Assembly (NCBI RefSeq): GCF_000003605.2
Contig: NW_003112471.1
Span: forward strand, 85,916 to 107,660
DNA length: 21,745 bases
From: Saccoglossus kowalevskii
Lineage: Eukaryota > Hemichordata > Enteropneusta > Harrimaniidae
Direction of reading: 5' to 3'
This document shows, in pieces, positions 1 through 12,200 of this stretch. The stretch's first letter is position 1. Every line of letters starts with the position of its first letter. The position numbers and the translations under genes were made by a program. The notes under the pieces are model-generated. The model saw nothing but the letters and a program-made list of their open reading frames with translations. It had not been told where the DNA came from and made no database searches.

Positions 1-120
1 TGACAAGCATCAAGACTCCATAATGTTCTATACACCATGTTTGAACAAAATCTAACCAAGGAATGTTTTATTGTACATTTTACAGAAAATCTGGTGAGAA
101 TGTGACCAAATGATACGTAC

Positions 121-204
121 CTCGTTTAGCAAGGACCTCAATGACAGCAGTTATCAAATCAAACCCATTTTCAGACTTCACATCCACTACAAGTACTTTA
201 AATG
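121..204 (-). CDS. C3-like: Exon 20: C345C/NTR domain, second strand (last exon seen)
   Basis: Residues 954-980 with split codons at both ends (phase 1 in and out). Acceptor catttcag, donor gtacgt. [20 protein letters not shown] fits [20 protein letters not shown] of human C3. About 85-100 further residues of C345C should follow in exons left of position 1; I see no convincing one in 1-114. In C3 this domain contacts factor B with its C-terminus, so that function cannot be judged here. Confidence 0.9.
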
Positions 205-3200
205 CTGAAATGTAAATTATTATATTTTGAAATTATACAAAGAAATTCACAATGTGATTGAATTATGAGTGGTTGTTTATGCCAATGCTCGTTATATTAT
301 TAGTGCATTACTTACATAAAGAGACATATCATAGTTCAAACTAAGTCAAATATTTCAATGATTTAGTAAACAATAAATTTAATTATTGGTTTAAGTGTGT
401 TTTACCGGTAATTATAAATATAATTCTAACCGAACAAATACAGTAGTGATTTGTTATTACAATGCACAATAAAAACATAAAATAATAAAAATAACTAACC
501 ATAGTCCATGTCACGACAAGCCTTTATTACTAATTCATTTTTCTTCTCCAACTTAACACCAGGTTCATCCAAGCATTTTGCACATTTCCCTAATTAAAAT
601 AGTTATATATATATAACAAATTAAAGTGAGGAATGTTTATAAAATAAATAATACATGTAACATAGAGATACATGCATATATTTATCTCTCTTTCTATCAT
701 ATACAATAATATGAGGTTATTACGAGGATCACAAAGACAGCACAGAGGGAGTATTGACTGGCAAGCAGCGGAGGTCAATGCGATGGTGTACTGTCTGAGT
801 GCATACTTTGAGGTATCCTCATAATAACCTTATTATTATTATTATTATTATACATTTTTCCCTTTCAAAGATACATACAGAAATCCCAAATGTTGAGAAC
901 AGAACTTGAACCTCTTTGTGTAGAATCTAGTCAAACCCTGGTGGCAGCCATGTTTGTTTATATTATTGAAGGACGCTTACGCGCATAATTATTCCATATT
1001 TGGAATTCGCATTTCCTAGGATGAAAATACCCTGTAAAATACCGCAAAATTACGACACGCTGTAACTTATGGCATTACAGCGAGATGTATAATAATAATA
1101 ATCAATAAGAGCGTGATGTTATCACCTTGATGAGTACAAATCATGTTTGGGCACCACTAGCCCATGGTAATACAATGACCTGACAGTCGAAATAGATCCG
1201 CTGTCTAGGTGTCGAAAATAACATTTTTTAACAAAAATGACAAAAATATTCACTAAAAATCCAAATTTGCATATTTTGACACAAATTTAACAAATCTGAA
1301 AGAGGACCAACCCACGTATCCTTGCTGCAAATATGAAAGCAATTGGACTTACGGTTTATGACTAATTGTCAAAAATAACATTTTTACCAATAATGACAAA
1401 AATATTCACTAAAAATCCAAATTTGCTTCACTCCACGTGGGTCGGACGACGCCGAAGAGACACCCATACCAACAGCTCCGCTGGGTCATCTGCAATGACA
1501 GCGGAGCTAAAAATAAGGTGAGGCAAACATGTTCAACACAGGAATTGTATTGTAGTCTCCCTACCTTCAGCACACACACAAAGGTCACCAACACAGAGAG
1601 TATTTAGCAATGCGCTTCCTTCACCAGCATGATAGAACTTGGTGCATTGAGTATCTGAGAAAATAATATAAGATTAAAATTTAATGAATGTTTGAGTTTA
1701 TATGTACACTGTAAATATTTCCATGACTGTCAATTAATGCTTCATTATCGAATACATATCATAAGTAAGGTCACTGGCATACTATGTGTTAGTACATGGT
1801 TAACTGTAAACTTGTGGTTTTGGTTTTTAAAGTAACAAAATCACAAATAATGCTTATGAAAAATCATAAATCCATCAACGTTTGGCTGACACAAATTATG
1901 TCTGTCAAAAAATGTTTGAGAAATGATTATAGACACATAAAATTAAAACCAACATGGATGCTAGTTGGAAATTTCAAATCAATTTAATCCCAAAACAAAA
2001 CATATGCGTTTCTCATACTGAGTTTGAATAAAATTGACAAAACATGCTGTGATAGGGTCGCTAAAATATATACTTCCACATCAAAATAAACTTCATTTTT
2101 TTACACAAATTACCTAACTTTTATATATTTTTTTGAAAATGTTAGAAGAGTTATATATTTGTTGTAATACAGAAGCTGTACACCTGTCACAAGACTTTAT
2201 TTATATGAATGGACTACTTCTTTAAAGTAAACATTAGTAGCTAAACTCACCTGGTGAATAATAGTCATACACTTTGATGGCAACAGGCTGAATTTGGCCC
2301 ACATTATATACCCTCTTGATATCAAATTCTATAACAACATTATTCTGATCTGTTATCTACAAAGAAATAAATAAGACCAGTGACAATAATATAGACTGAG
2401 ATAATAAAGCTAACTTTTTCTTCTTTTATACATAAATACAGTGTATCACCCGTTCTCTTATGAATGATACAATCCAATAACAAAATAAAAAATAAACATG
2501 TATTACCTCATCAACGTAAAATATAATGGACCTTTTATTGACTTCATATCTCTGGACTGGAGAAACTACATCATTTGTCAACTGTATATAAAAAAATCAG
2601 AAACATCATTAATGTGAAAAGTAAGATTAAAAAACATGAAACACTGAGTCCATTTAATAATTACAACTATTATAATATATTTTCCAAATACTATATTTTG
2701 GTTTCAAAGCAAAAAAAAACGTATATACAGTATCCTTAATGAACACTCATATGATGTGGACCAAAAAAAAAAAAAAATTTACTGTAAAATACTTTATTAT
2801 TGCTTGGAATTAATTTTCGCTATTTTCTCTGGAGGAATGATTCAGTGAAAATAAAATCCAATGAATATACCTTTTATCCTATATATCACATTCAACTCAT
2901 CAAAAATCAGAGAAATTAAATTCCATACAAAACGCCCCAAAATGTCTTTTCAGCAAAAATTAATTCCAGCTAAAATAAAGGATTTTACAGTAATCAATCT
3001 GATACTAGAAAATTCAGCCCTGAAGTTTTATCAAGTGTAATCAAGTCACACACCATAGTCAAACTCAAAACTTATGGTAATACACATGTAGTAACAAAAA
3101 AGTTGGACTGAGGAATAAATATTCTGTATTACCAGTAACGGGCTAACAACAAGTTGGGTAGGCATGCAGGGATTTTATTTTATTTTTTTTCTCGCAGACT

Positions 3201-6200
3201 ACTACAGGTTATACATGTAATCATGCATTTAGTCATAGACCCTACTTTTTTTTCATCTGTGAACGAACACCAACGTTATTATCATCGTTGATTTTCTTGA
3301 TCTTTCATGCCTCATTTTTCGTCAATGTTCTTTAAAAACCAGAATAAAAGCAGTAGCCGGAAGATGTGGAGGAAACTTCCAGTTCCCTGAATCATACAGC
3401 AGCTCATTGGGTTCATTAGAAATAAAATAACCAAGAGGCGAGATTCAAGCACTGTGCCGAGAATATGAATAATCATAGCTATTATCAGCCAGACAGTGTT
3501 GCTGGGATGCCTTTGAACATTCAATATACACAGCAATCAGATGAACAACAAGATTATGAGTGCTATCACAGCATAAACATGAGGTAGGAGATGTCAACCA
3601 AAATGTAGGCAAGTAGAGCCATTATTAAAACACAATTATTTCTTTTGTCTTAATAATGAGGAGTTCCTTCAATTGTTCTTTCAACAAAGAAGACAAACCA
3701 AATATTAAAATTGAATTTTATATAGATAGGATAAACGATTACCTTTTCCAACCCTTTTTTGATTGGTTCAAATCCTGAGAATAGTCCTACATCAACAATT
3801 GCCATTCCTGTACCTCCAGGTTTTTTGAATCTGAAAAAAAGAAATAACACTAGATTACACTACATGTACTTTTAGGCACTTTTATGTAAATGTGCGATCT
3901 TGAAAACTGTCTACCAGTTGTCAATTTTGCTGGGCAGCAGCTCAAATTTCACTAATTCAAGTTTATGCATAAATTAACACCCAGGCTAGTTTGTCAAAAT
4001 TTGCAAAATAAACTGCATCTCTATCTTAAATAGCTATAGGAATAGCTATTAAAATACAAAACATTCTAGGAAGAGTTGTGTATAATACTAGTATGTGGTT
4101 ATAGCAAAGAATCTGTGAAATATGCACAAAAACAGTAGAGTGATGACCAATGAACACATAATGTGACTGAATACACTCTGAGTGCATACTTTGCAGTATC
4201 CTCTTAGTAATCTTATTGTACATCTTAGAGTCATAGTAATCATATTATCTGAAATTACCTGACAGAAACTGTCATATGAATGATGTAATCGCTATTATCT
4301 TGACGTGCTGCAGCTCTTTGCACTCTATCAACATCCCTACCAACTCTTGATCTATCTATTACATCCAGATCAATCCTTTCATTTTCATGTTCTACTGGTA
4401 CTTCATCAATGCGACCCAGACGTGGTTCTGCTGCTATTACAGTAATGTTGAATGAACATGTTTCTGCATAGGTGGCTTGGGAGTTATACCTGACTTCAAC
4501 TTGAAGATTGCCAATGCCTGACCCAGTAGTGTCAACGTACAGTTTGCCATCAGTAGGTGCCTATATAGATGCAATTTTAACAGTGTAGTTGAGGTTTACA
4601 TGATCGAATCATGTGTATGATTAGCTAAAAGTGTACATACCAAAAACATAGAAATCTGCAGATATCATCACAAAATGAATGAATCTGAATGTAGTCACCC
4701 CAAGCACCTACCAAGGTACTGTAAAAGGATTAATTATTCACTGGGTTTTAATTTTGCTTATTTCGCTGACTGGAAAATGCATTAAATTAAAACACAGTGA
4801 ATATGTAAAATTTAGCATAGAACACATTATCTAAATGATAAAACCGTGAATTTAAAACCCACTGAATATGCCTGAAATGGTAAATCAGCGAAATTTAAAC
4901 CCAGTGAAAATTAGTAATTTTACAGTACACACCAAATATGGAAACAATCTCAATGCATGTGGAACCACCATACCACAGACTCCAATCATAACAAATTTTA
5001 CAAGAAACTTTGTTGTGTCAACAGTACATATGTATATGAGCATATAATGTGACTATAATAAACAAATTTGTAAATTCTCATGTCACCCAATTTTTCTGTA
5101 TTTTTCAACAGGATAAAGGATAAATTGCTAGTGAAAATGACAACAAATAGTGACTGCAAAGAGGAAACATTCTGATTCAGAAATGATGACGCCCACATGA
5201 CATAAGTCATAAGATATAGCAATGTACCTCTCTAATGTGCTGCATTGTAGCGCCTTCATCATTTAACAAGATAACTTCACGGTAGCCTGGATCAGCTTCT
5301 GATGTTACTTCACATTCCATGTCTAAATCTGAAGATCTTCCAGCCTCGGATGCATATGAAACCAGGGCTTGCAATGCAATAACTGTGTCCTGTAATAATA
5401 GGGATTAACGAATTGTAGTGATTGTTGGAAAGAAAGGCACCCTGGTAACCACTTCCGACACACACATAGCTTAAGACATTATGCCATTCAAAAATCAGGC
5501 ATATGTACCGGTAGTACCACAAGAAAGTCTAAGGTAGATTAGCTTACAAGAAATGTTAATGACATATTAGCACTGTAATTATTGATGTGTCTATACACCA
5601 TACACCATCACAGAGAAGCCTTGTCAATCAGTAGTGAGTCTTACACATGAGTATACATAAACATGTCATCCTATTAAAGCCCTGTCAACCGGTGATGTTT
5701 CAACTCTGAACTTACTTGTGTAGAAACAAATCCTCCTTGTGCATTTCTTTGCGATGTCAACCAAACAACAATAGCATTGCTATACGTAATATCGCCAAGC
5801 TCCACTTGCGCCAGTAAAGCATACCCAGTTGTTTCAACCCCAATTGCTGATGGATTGCGAGTATACCAGTACGGCTTATTTCCATCACCAAAACTAGCTG
5901 CATCTGTTGTCCAGTGTCGGGAATTGGTTGCTGTGAGAAAACATAGTTTGATTATTTCAGCTTTATCAAAAAATGTATCTTGAAGTTTCTCAAAACTTAA
6001 TGTTGTGACATATTTTTTAAAGGAATTTTTGAATAGGATTGAAAGTTGTCCTGAAAGTGCAGTTTGATTTTTAACACTTATTACTTACCTTCATCATATG
6101 TAGACATTGCCCTTAATTTTTCATTTGCTTCATGTTTTTTCTCACTGTTAGCCAATGCCAATGCATATGTTATTATAGCTACAGCATATGGTCTGTCAGC

Positions 6201-9200
6201 AACATCAATTGCTCTCTCTAGATATAAAACTGAGTTCAAAATTGCTGTGCTCATCTCCTGTCAATGCAAGTATAATTAACAATAAGACCCTGTGAGCCTT
6301 TACTCTACTTCTTAACTTATTTTCACTGCAAGCAATTGGGTATGTATTTTTGCACGATTCTTAATACTTTAAACCCTTACTTTCATAAAAATAGCAAATA
6401 ATCCATGAAGATTAACAAAGTAATCAAGAAAAGTGTACTACTTGTCAGTTATTACTTACCGCAGTGTTGCAATCACATTCTAACAAAGAAATCAAAACAT
6501 AGGCTGTAAAGGTAGCATCAGCATGCACTCCACCCTTTAAAATAAATCAGAATAAATTTATAAAATTGCGTGCATTGTTTATATCTTCACTGCCAGTCAC
6601 CACCAGTATTTAAATATCCATCAATAAATTAAATGCTAACAAATAGTGTAGTTATTCATTATATTAATAACAATTCAGATTGTGAGATAATATAAATGGA
6701 AGCAACAGTGAAAACAAGAATCAAAGAAAGCCTTGAAAGAACTCCTATGTGCTGTGAGTTATCATTCGAACCCAAACATGTTTATGTTAGAAATATTACG
6801 TCATTGTTATATTTAGATACAATATATCAGCCAATTCAGTCAATCGCCCAGTTTCAGTGTGTGATGTAGAATATAACAGCCAAGTGAAAATCTGTATCGT
6901 GGAATTTTTCAGGAATGGATGATGAAAAAACTATATAAAATTATGAATAATTTAGTCCCCTAGTACTGTGCATAGTACTAGTAAGCATTTTTTACATTGC
7001 TATTTTATATCTTCAAGAATTGCGCATATGCAATAATCAGATGATGTTGCTATACTTGAGTGACCTGATAGATGGATTGAAGCATCTTGAGTAGACTTTA
7101 CAAATTATAGTGACAACATTTGAAGAAAATCAAACAACACATGCCCATGGCGGGTTTTGGTCAAAATACCTATTTTCAATTTATTTTTACTTTGTCTTTG
7201 ATCAGATAACAGCATTATTGTTGTGTGCCATGATGGACAATCTAGGTATAAAGTTTGAAGAGAACTAATCAAAGCATGTGTGCGATACATAACTGTCAGG
7301 AATAGAATTTGTCAAAAACAAAATGTTAACCAGTTGGCCAGAACAAGAAGGCACCAAACAAAATCCAGAACCTGATTTATAAAGGCGCAGTCACACCATG
7401 ACATTCTGGCTAGCGTTCTCTGGCGTTTGAGGAAACGTTGGTAGTCGCCCAAAGTCGCTGGGACAGCGCCAGAAGAGCGCCGTGAGAACGCTAGTGAACG
7501 TCGGTAATCGTTGCTGATCGTCAGGAATCGGCGGAGAATGCTGATCCAAAAAATGCACAAAAGTTCTCATTTGAGACCAGCGTTCTTTATCATTTATTTT
7601 TAAACGTTGTTAAACGGTAAATAACGTTCTTCAATTGTTTTGCTAACGTTCGTCGCGTTCGACAATCGTTAGTCAGTCGTTGCTCTAGCGTTACTTAGCT
7701 GTTACCAATCGCTCGCTTTGCAGTGAACAACTCACTAGCGACCTGTCAACGATCGCTGAACATACCCCTAGCGCACATAAAGCGTGCAACTAACGTCAAA
7801 TTAACGACCTAACGTTAGATACACGCTCAACACGCTCACTTAACGTTTAAAAGTCGTTCATCACACGCTAGTGACACGTTAGCACACGTCAATGATTTCC
7901 AGGGGTATCTTACTTGGTCGCTCATTACACGCTCCTCGTGCGTTAGGAACACGCTAGTCATACGTTAGGGGCACTCGTTAATTGAACGCTGGATGTGTCT
8001 ACCTCGTTCCAGAACGCTCGGAAATTGGACGATTGGAACGTTCAGAGAACTCTGACCAAAACGTTATGGTGTGCGGGGCTATAAAGTGTTAACAGTGAAA
8101 AAATCAAAAACATAGCATGTATGATCAAAGAATGGCCAATTCTGTGAAAAAAACATTTATTTTAGAGTTCACAGAAACTTCTACGCAGATATTGACAAGT
8201 AAAGTACAAGGTCATATTCGCCTTTTTTTTAGTTTTCTGAAACATATATTCTGTCATAGTTATATGCTTAGTAACTGCTGGAGAATGTCCTAAACACAAA
8301 TAAATTAATTATTACTCATTTGTCCCCTCTAACAATCTCAGTTAAAATTCTTTTGAAGCGGGCATGTAACATATGTCAATACATGAAAAGTTGCCAATCA
8401 ATTTATAGATTTTAGTATTTACTTTTGATCTGGATTTGGAGAAACAAAATGCTATTGAAACCATGACCAATGTCATGCAGGTGAAAGATGTAATAACTTG
8501 GCCTCCAGAGGACATACCACCACTTATTCAGCCCCTTTTAGTTTACTGTAGGAATATTAAATTATTTTTTTTCTCACAAACTTTTAATATAATAACAAAT
8601 ATAATACAACTTACAGTCATTTCTTTGTGGTACACCAAAAAATTTTCTCTGATAGATCCATCATCATTTTGCATCGTTAACAGCCAATTGGTTGCTCCAC
8701 AAATAACTTTTGGATCAACTACTACAAATTCACTTGCTTGGCAGAAAATCTTCATTGCAAATGCTGTCAACCTGAAATGAATGAAAGTAAATTTATAGCC
8801 ATCAAGGACACAGGCAAAAGATCAAATCGTCACATAAATTCAATGATGTATAGTACTGATAAGTTTGTGTAGAGATACATACCATGTGCTGCAGGGTTTA
8901 TGGGTCCACACTGAAAAGCATCCCGGATTATTCTTATAATAAGTGAGCTCACGAGCATAACCTATAAAACAAATATCACATTAATCATGAAGATATGAAG
9001 GCAAGTCTTCCAAGTTAACCTACAATTATGAGACTTGTAATTGGGGGCAATCTACCTGAACTTCATCATGTTATGTACTGATCATTGTTTTATCTTCTAT
9101 GCATTCTTTTGATGGTCGTGCATGTGCTCATTTGCATAACCTTTGTTTTAGTTTGCATCTCATTTGCATTTCCATGTACATCACATTCGTTCAAATCATG

Positions 9201-12200
9201 TTCATGATATTTTGAATCATCTAATCTTTGCCTTTGCTTGATGTGATACAGATACATGCAGTTACAAGTTTTTCACCTATCCAACCTATTTTGTTTCCAT
9301 AAACCATTTCATATTGTATTCATATTTTTCATGCTGCACAAACTTCAATAAACAGTCATGTAAATATCTACCAAAATATCAAGCTATCAAAATATCTATT
9401 ACAATAAACAAAGTCACAAAGTGTTTGTCACTACTGGGATAAGAAATATACACATTCATAGCTTTGCACAAGTATCAAATGTATTGTTCCTGTATGTTTC
9501 TAAAGAAATGATTGTCTTAAGTCAGGCTTCTGAAATACAGCTTGAAGAGCAATTAATTTAAAGCCAGCATATCAACTTACAAGCAGCAAAGCATGTGACT
9601 TGCCATGTATTTAGGTAATCATTTATAAAAATAGTACTAGCAGAAATCAGTGTTCTCCCCAGAAATTTTTCATAGAGTCGTGGCTAATTTGCATAATAAT
9701 TAGCATATAATTAGCATAAATTAGCATATTGTTTGTCATATGGACAAATAAAACAAAACCAGTTTTTTTCCTTTTTTTCTATTTATTTTATGTACAATCT
9801 GTATACAATTATTGCACTGCATGTTTAGTATTGCAAATGTCCTGCAGAAATACTGAGTTTTCTGTTCCTTTGCTTGGCCCAGCAATCAGCAACTATATAA
9901 AACCCTGTTCGGTAAATTAAACATGGGGTTGATTATTCTCATTGCTTGTCTTCCGTTTCTGTTGTTTTCCGGTTAAGTACAACAACTGTTACGAGTCACG
10001 ATACTTACGCTACTATGTTCGAGCAATAATAGTTTTTCTGGCAGAAATTATCCATCTTTATGTATTTTTTTTAATCATCGATGTTGTCTGTTCAACACAA
10101 TTGTGAAAAATTCGAGACAACGGAGGTCTGAATTACGAATTGTCGCCATTGTTATACCACGTAAAATTGAGGCTTTTCTTCCAAGAAATAACACAAGTGT
10201 CANNNNNNNNNNNNNNNNNNNNNNNNNNNNNNNNNNNNNNNNNNNNNNNNNNNNNNNNNNNNNNNNNNNNNNNNNNNNNNNNNNNNNNNNNNNNNNNNNN
10301 NNNNNNNNNNNNNNNNNNNNNNNNNNNNNNNNNNNNGGATGACGCCATCTTGGATTCACAATCACGAGGTCAAAATTGTTTACATCATAAATATATATTT
10401 TTTCACATTTTGATCTCAAAAAACAAATACAATATCAAAAATACTGACAAAAATCAAAACTTAGAATAATAGTACTACTACATTTCTAAAAATAATAATG
10501 AAAATACGTGCAATGCATTTGTAGTTAGCCAGGAAACTTACAGTCTGCGAGAGACTGAAGAAATCAGATCACGGGATAAATAATAGCATCGCGGAGGAAA
10601 CACATAGCGTCGCGGGCAAATCCGATCGCGTCGGGGCCCGCGACGCTGTTTTGGCCTGGGGAGAACACTGGAAATAAAATACTAGGCCTCCAGAATATAC
10701 ACAATGGTAATTTTGACTCTCAAACTCCTGGATTTCAATAATTCTAGTAATGATATGAGATTATACTCACCAGCTCTTATGTAGTCATGTGCTTTTTTCT
10801 CAATATCTGGAGTGACTTTATCTGTTGCTGTCAGATACAATAAAACATATATGCTTGGTGCTGTGTAAATCAATGTTTGTTCTCCACAACCGGTTGGTTG
10901 TCTTAATAAGCCTTGTAAATTGTCACCAATTACAGCACTAACTGTAGGACCCATTAGATTACCTAAATAAGAATCAAACAATATGAAAATAATTATACAC
11001 ATGCAAATGATTGTAGAAAATAATATGAATTTCACCAAACCAGAGAGATCACCATTTATACAATACAGAATAACGATATAGGCAATAATGTGAAATGTTT
11101 TCTTGTACAAGCATAATACCTCAAACAATATATTATTCCCCATAATAAGATAACACAAAGATATAGCAAACCATTAATGCATAGAACATGGTGACATGGA
11201 TTTGTGCCTACTGATCCCCCTGATGTACTGTGTTCATACAGACTTTGTAATAACTTGCAAATAATCTTAGGACTATACATTATTACATATGTACTGCAGT
11301 TTATTTTGATTCGTCCCTGGAATCAAAATCGGTATTGCCACACCCCATATGCAAATGAGGTCTGAGAGTACCGTTTTTCAAAACATATAACAGAAATAAA
11401 CAATATTTAGAAGTACGATATTTTTCCCTTGGGGTACATGAATATACTTGCCAAGTAAAATAAAATTTGAACAAGAGTAATGGTACTTTTAGGCAGTCAC
11501 TTATTTTGACTAAAACTAATTTGCATATCACTCATGCAATAATGTTTTCGGTATTTTCACATTCGATATGCAAATGAACATGGTATTTCTATTGGCAACG
11601 AACTATTTTTATTTTGTAAACAAATTTTCGTCTACTATTATTTTCTGGTTCAAATCATTTAGCTACATTTTTGGCACATCAGGTGTACATCACATGGAAT
11701 ACTACGATTGGGAGAACTTAATATGTTGACCACCTGGAAACTGAGTTTTATAAACCCTGTAATCAGCGATTACAAGGAGACGCAACGATCAACTTTGAGG
11801 TACCAGGAGGTTTCTGCTGGCGACTTTGCAGTGTTACTCAGCTCCAAATAAAGATTACGAACAAAATTTTAACCGGTAACCAAGACTCATTCAATCTACA
11901 ACGGCCAGCAAGCAACATCACAAACAAAGTTGAAGCGTGCAGCTCAGCGACGACCGCTGTCGACGAAAGTAATCCTGTCAGTGGAGAACTGCAGGTGCAC
12001 GAGATGCGATGTATTCTGCTGCTTCGCTCGTGAAAGTACGGCCACAGGATACACCGCATCACTCGTGAAAATAACTTCCATAAGCAACGAAAGTCACGGG
12101 GATGGTGTGGAGTTCTGTCATACAATTGTGAAATACTTTATTTTAGCTGAAGTTAATTTTCGCTGAAAAGGCTTTTTGTATGTTTTGTATGGCATTAATT

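Larger units (their letters stand above)
9648..10670. mobile_element. DNA transposon-like element, perfect 15-bp inverted ends, contains assembly gap
   Basis: CAGTGTTCTCCCCAG at 9648-9662 and its exact reverse complement at 10656-10670. Both ends are flanked by the direct repeat GAAAT (9643-9647 and 10671-10675), a 5-bp target-site duplication. The right end has a GC-rich block with GCGTCGCGGG and CGCGACGC words (10577-10645). No transposase seen in the 889 readable bases, so probably non-autonomous, though the gap could hide sequence. It interrupts the intron between exons 7 and 8. Confidence 0.9.

Noticed and set aside
1..114. Next C345C exon at the left edge
   Set aside because: A possible acceptor exists near 27, but the translation does not resemble the domain; the following exon is more likely outside the window.
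6064..6279. Plus-strand open frames over 5777-5983, 6064-6279, 14078-14368 and 17131-17409
   Set aside because: They lie opposite the true exons of the C3-like gene and are shadows of its codon structure.
7312..7560. Minus-strand ORF rich in Arg and Ser
   Set aside because: It falls mostly inside the CpG-rich non-coding element; its apparent composition comes from the short CG-containing words.
10075..10469. Open frames crossing the N run, both strands
   Set aside because: They are artefacts of undetermined bases read as unknown residues.
11345..11574. ATGCAAAT octamer-like words (also near 9130-9170)
   Set aside because: Single short words in AT-rich DNA without a transcription start or other elements; not enough for a regulatory call.
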